DNA from: Neckera pumila
Taxonomy: Eukaryota; Streptophyta; Bryopsida; Hypnales; Neckeraceae
Direction of reading: 5' to 3'
Length of the DNA stretch: 64,000 nt
Assembly (NCBI GenBank): GCA_963969595.1
Contig: OZ018418.1
Coordinates: 10,979,001 to 11,043,000, forward strand
The notes below the pieces were generated by a model. The model searched no databases. It worked only from the letters and a program-made list of their open reading frames with translations, and was not told where the DNA came from. Numbering within the stretch: position 1 is the first letter of the stretch; every line of letters starts with the position of its first letter. Below are positions 61,328 to 64,000 of the stretch, piece after piece. Position numbers and translations under genes: made by a program.

Positions 61328-62797
61328 GAGACTTTTGCAATAGAAATTCTGGGACTTGGAAGGAGTTTTTTTTTTCTTTTAAACTTTGCAATGCAGATTG
61401 CCTTATCGATTGAGATGCGCAAATTCTTAGAGCGGAAGTTTTAATTCTCGATGCCTCGCACTTAGGTAGCCTACTATTTTGTATCCCTGGGACGCTGAAG
61501 AGGAACTCATTCTCTGCTTGAGTTAGTGCTCTAGTAATTTTTCTTCTAGAAATATTTAGTATATTACGAGGCAATCTTTCTATTGGGCACAAAGTCATGC
61601 ATGAAGTTGAGTCCCTCTGGTAATGTGTTTGATTCTTGAAAATTGTGGTTGTGTAGTTCCCGCATCGGCTGATCAATTTCCGATGTAAGTAGTTCATCAT
61701 GTTTTCCCTGTGTAGCGGCAAACGGCTGTTGAGGTAACTCACTTACTGGGTTTCTACAAGTGTTGAATATGTTTGGATGAAGAGGAAGTCCACAGTCTTC
61801 ATTCCATGCTTCCAAGATATCCGCAAGTGATGAACGTCAGGCATTTTGTAATTTTGTAATAGTTGATCCTCATGTGGCCGACGTAGTTTACACAGTTTAG
61901 TTAGGTCTTGAGATGTCTCCGATTGTAGCTCTTGCTTCGGATTGGCATACGCAATCATAGTAGTACAGGTGTCTGAGAGGCTTCCACTGTGGACATCCAA
62001 GCACGGTAATTGTAAACCTCGTCACTCCAGTCGCTCATACTTATTGAATTTCCTCGTCTAACTCGTCACTTTTGATGTGCCATGTGAAAATCTTAAGATT
62101 ATTTTTTGTGGACAAGCAGGTGTAGTTCATTTTCTACGCGTTTTCTCCAACTTGTCTTTCGTAGTGTCTCGTATACGTATTTGAAGTTGTGGTCCTCCTG
62201 GAGTAACTGAAGCCTAAGTGGTTTTCTAACTTCCGCTATATGTAAAAGAAAATCGCCAAATTGTGAGAGATAGTAGAACGTTTATAGAACATTTATAGAT
62301 GAGGATATGAAGGCAGAGGAACGACATCCTCTATGTAGCTTGAAGAAAAGTCTTTCTTGAAATATACTAAGTTGGGTGTCGGTGAACTGTGAATAGGAAA
62401 GACGTACCTTGCCTTTGCTATCTGCCACTAACCCATGCCACGAAGGATCAATTCATCCTCATTTTTACGAAGAGAGTGCCTGCTGTAGGCAACAAGTTGC
62501 AATCGACTGCGCATGCGAAGGTACCTCATTCTTTACAGTAAGAAAATGGACTACCATATTTTTTTTCTGGATGCCATTTCAAAATATTATGAAGTCTGAA
62601 GTCGGAGTACCCGGTACTGGAACCTAAGCAAAATCTTCAACTATAATGACGACATAGAAAGTTTAATTCATGAAAACAGCTTAGGAAATTTTGGCTCGGA
62701 CATGCGGATTTTATTTCTTTGAGGCATGTGCGCGTCAGATTCGAAAATTTTGTCGGAGCACATTTCAACGAACGGGAAAGGGATGAAAAGGAACTGG
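61328..62797 (-). other. Possible decayed gene on the minus strand
   Basis: Minus-strand frames have protein-like text without a recognisable domain: an ATG at 62037 (MSDWSDEVYNYRAWMSTVEA), a shifted frame 62000-61743 (CTTMIAYANPKQELQSETSQ) ending at a donor-like CCCA|GTAAGTGAG (about 61742), and 61815-61564 (NTCRNPVSELPQQPFAATQG). They overlap and disagree in frame, so this is a broken or misread locus. Confidence 0.25.
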
Positions 62798-62906
62798 CAC
62801 TACAAGAAAACAGTGTCCGAATTGACACGTCCTAATTGACTAAAATGTCCAAATTGACATAATCTTGTCAAAAAAATGTCCGAATTGACACTGCTCCCTT
62901 GTAGTG
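62798..62906 (+). mobile_element. 109-bp CACTA miniature with TGG target duplication
   Basis: The ends are CACTACAAGAAAACAGTGTC and, inverted, CACTACAAGGGAGCAGTGTC. TGG flanks both sides (62795-62797, 62907-62909). The body is little more than four GTCCRAATTGACA-type subterminal motifs. It belongs to the family of 13864-14056. Confidence 0.95.
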
Positions 62907-62909
62907 TGG

Positions 62910-64000
62910 TGTATGGAAGAGCAGGATCTGGCAACCATTTGTACTGCTGCCTTACGTAAAAAATGAGTTTACCTTCAATTTCTGAGACCCGTTGTCATGT
63001 ACATGTCACGTCATTTGCGCTTTTGTTGTTGAATGTCTTGCGTTGGCATATTATACCGTCTGTTAGTAAGCGGTTGAAATATTATCTTGTTCTTATTCAC
63101 CTTATATCTTGTTCTGGGAATTAGAGTATAATATATTTTATGATTGTGGCTGACGCTGTCAAAAGACGTAATGCAACAGAGAGAACGTCATTAGGAAAGA
63201 CCGTTTGAAATGTTGAGAACCCTCTAAAAGTGAGTTCAGTATGCAGGAGTTCCATGTATAGACTTCGAAGAATCCACGAGTTACACAGTTCTTACTACTG
63301 CATTGTACTTGCTTATGCTCTGAGGATATTCATTAACTAAGCAAATGTTCGATGTTCTTATAGGCACTCTTATGCCATCTCGGAGGAGTTGTGCAGTCTG
63401 GACTGCAAGAGCAACATGTTAGAGTCCCATGCTTAGCACCCCATCTCTTATATTGAACGAAGAAGGTGTGTAGTGTAGTAGTAATGCATTTCAAGATTCC
63501 GGTCAGAGGACTGTTCTGTATGTGAGGGGAGATCTGTCGTTGCATACTTCAAAGAAGCTCTCTATATGGCAAGTCTGAGGGTGGTGAGCTACTATGGCAA
63601 TTGGAATGGTTTCCTATCTATTGGTTCCAAGATTTACAAACAATTCCTTCATTTGTGCTGAGGTGTTTCACTGGATTGCACATGGTAGGTATGAATGAGA
63701 GAATTGAAGTGTGTACATTGAGTACTCTGGGCAGCAAACAGTGTTGTTTTCTTCATATTTGGCTGAGCGGAATTCAAATTAGATTGAAGAGAAGGCTGCA
63801 CAACGCGTCCACAAATGAATGCTGCCTACTACATAGAGTGGTCTATAGCAAATAGACTGGGATTAGCAGAATATCCGTGCGCATGCTTGCAATGTAGAGG
63901 AGGTTTGGTGAAGAAAGTGCACATCGTGGAGAGACACCACAGAGTGAATGGACAAGACCTCTATCTGATGTATCCTGTGATGGTAAGCCAGTGTGTTCCC
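62910..64000. other. Intergenic DNA, possible gene fragment at the right edge
   Basis: From 63601 the plus strand has an ATG frame (EWFPIYWFQDLQTIPSFVLR, then CFTGLHMVGMNERIEVCTLS) ending in TAG near 63855, with more protein-like text after it in the same frame. I cannot name a family, and the window ends before it can be judged. Confidence 0.25.

Noticed and set aside
61320..61742. 140-residue minus-strand frame next to the CACTA element
   Set aside because: It has low-complexity, basic, chance-like composition and overlaps a competing frame; no splice or domain support.

Overview
This window is nuclear DNA of a land plant. The evidence is a plant-type SANT/Myb plus bromodomain gene with short GT-AG introns, several CACTA (En/Spm) transposons with 3-bp target duplications, and TTTAGGG telomere-type stretches. 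The sequence does not decide which plant lineage it comes from. Most of the window is AT-rich repeat, and only one gene is clearly intact as far as it can be seen.

Layout. 1-4348 (minus) holds the SANT/bromodomain gene. I rebuilt its five visible exons from splice sites and phase; its 3' end runs off the left edge. About 4.3-10 kb is its upstream region, then AT-rich DNA with small repeats. About 10.1-18 kb is a graveyard of minus-strand gene relics: an ABCB-transporter fragment, an unrecognised fragment, and a CDC7-like kinase whose exons are separated by two CACTA insertions (193 bp and 2.75 kb). 18.2-22.5 kb and 41.1-47.05 kb are two diverged same-strand copies of one long noncoding element that looks like a giant LTR, with a TATA box, a repeated AAAGCTTT-centred motif and a tiny leader exon with a splice donor. 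26.2-31 kb is a decayed retroelement with broken reading frames. 31.4-33.6 kb is a tandem repeat of about 1.03 kb. 38.1-40.1 kb is a satellite of about 176-bp monomers grouped in threes. 47-50 kb holds CACTA-type material, including a tandem duplication in which one copy carries a clean 156-bp MITE. 50.9-51.3 kb is a perfect AAAT microsatellite of about 350 bp. 53.8-57.5 kb (minus) is a multi-exon relic resembling plant En/Spm-type transposase proteins. A possible unrecognised three-exon gene lies divergently at 57.9-58.7 kb. 60.0-61.3 kb is a CACTA element with perfect ends, and 62.8 kb holds a 109-bp CACTA miniature.

How the parts relate. There is no operon or pathway here. The main story is transposons landing in and near genes: CACTA elements of at least three terminal types, foldback MITEs nested inside them, and host genes decaying around them. 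The most interesting unexplained structures are the trimer-organised 176-bp satellite, the paired giant LTR-like units with their conserved motif and leader exon, the MITE with an empty-site control, and the unrecognised gene at 57.9-58.7 kb. All family names rest on reading motifs by eye; no database search was possible.
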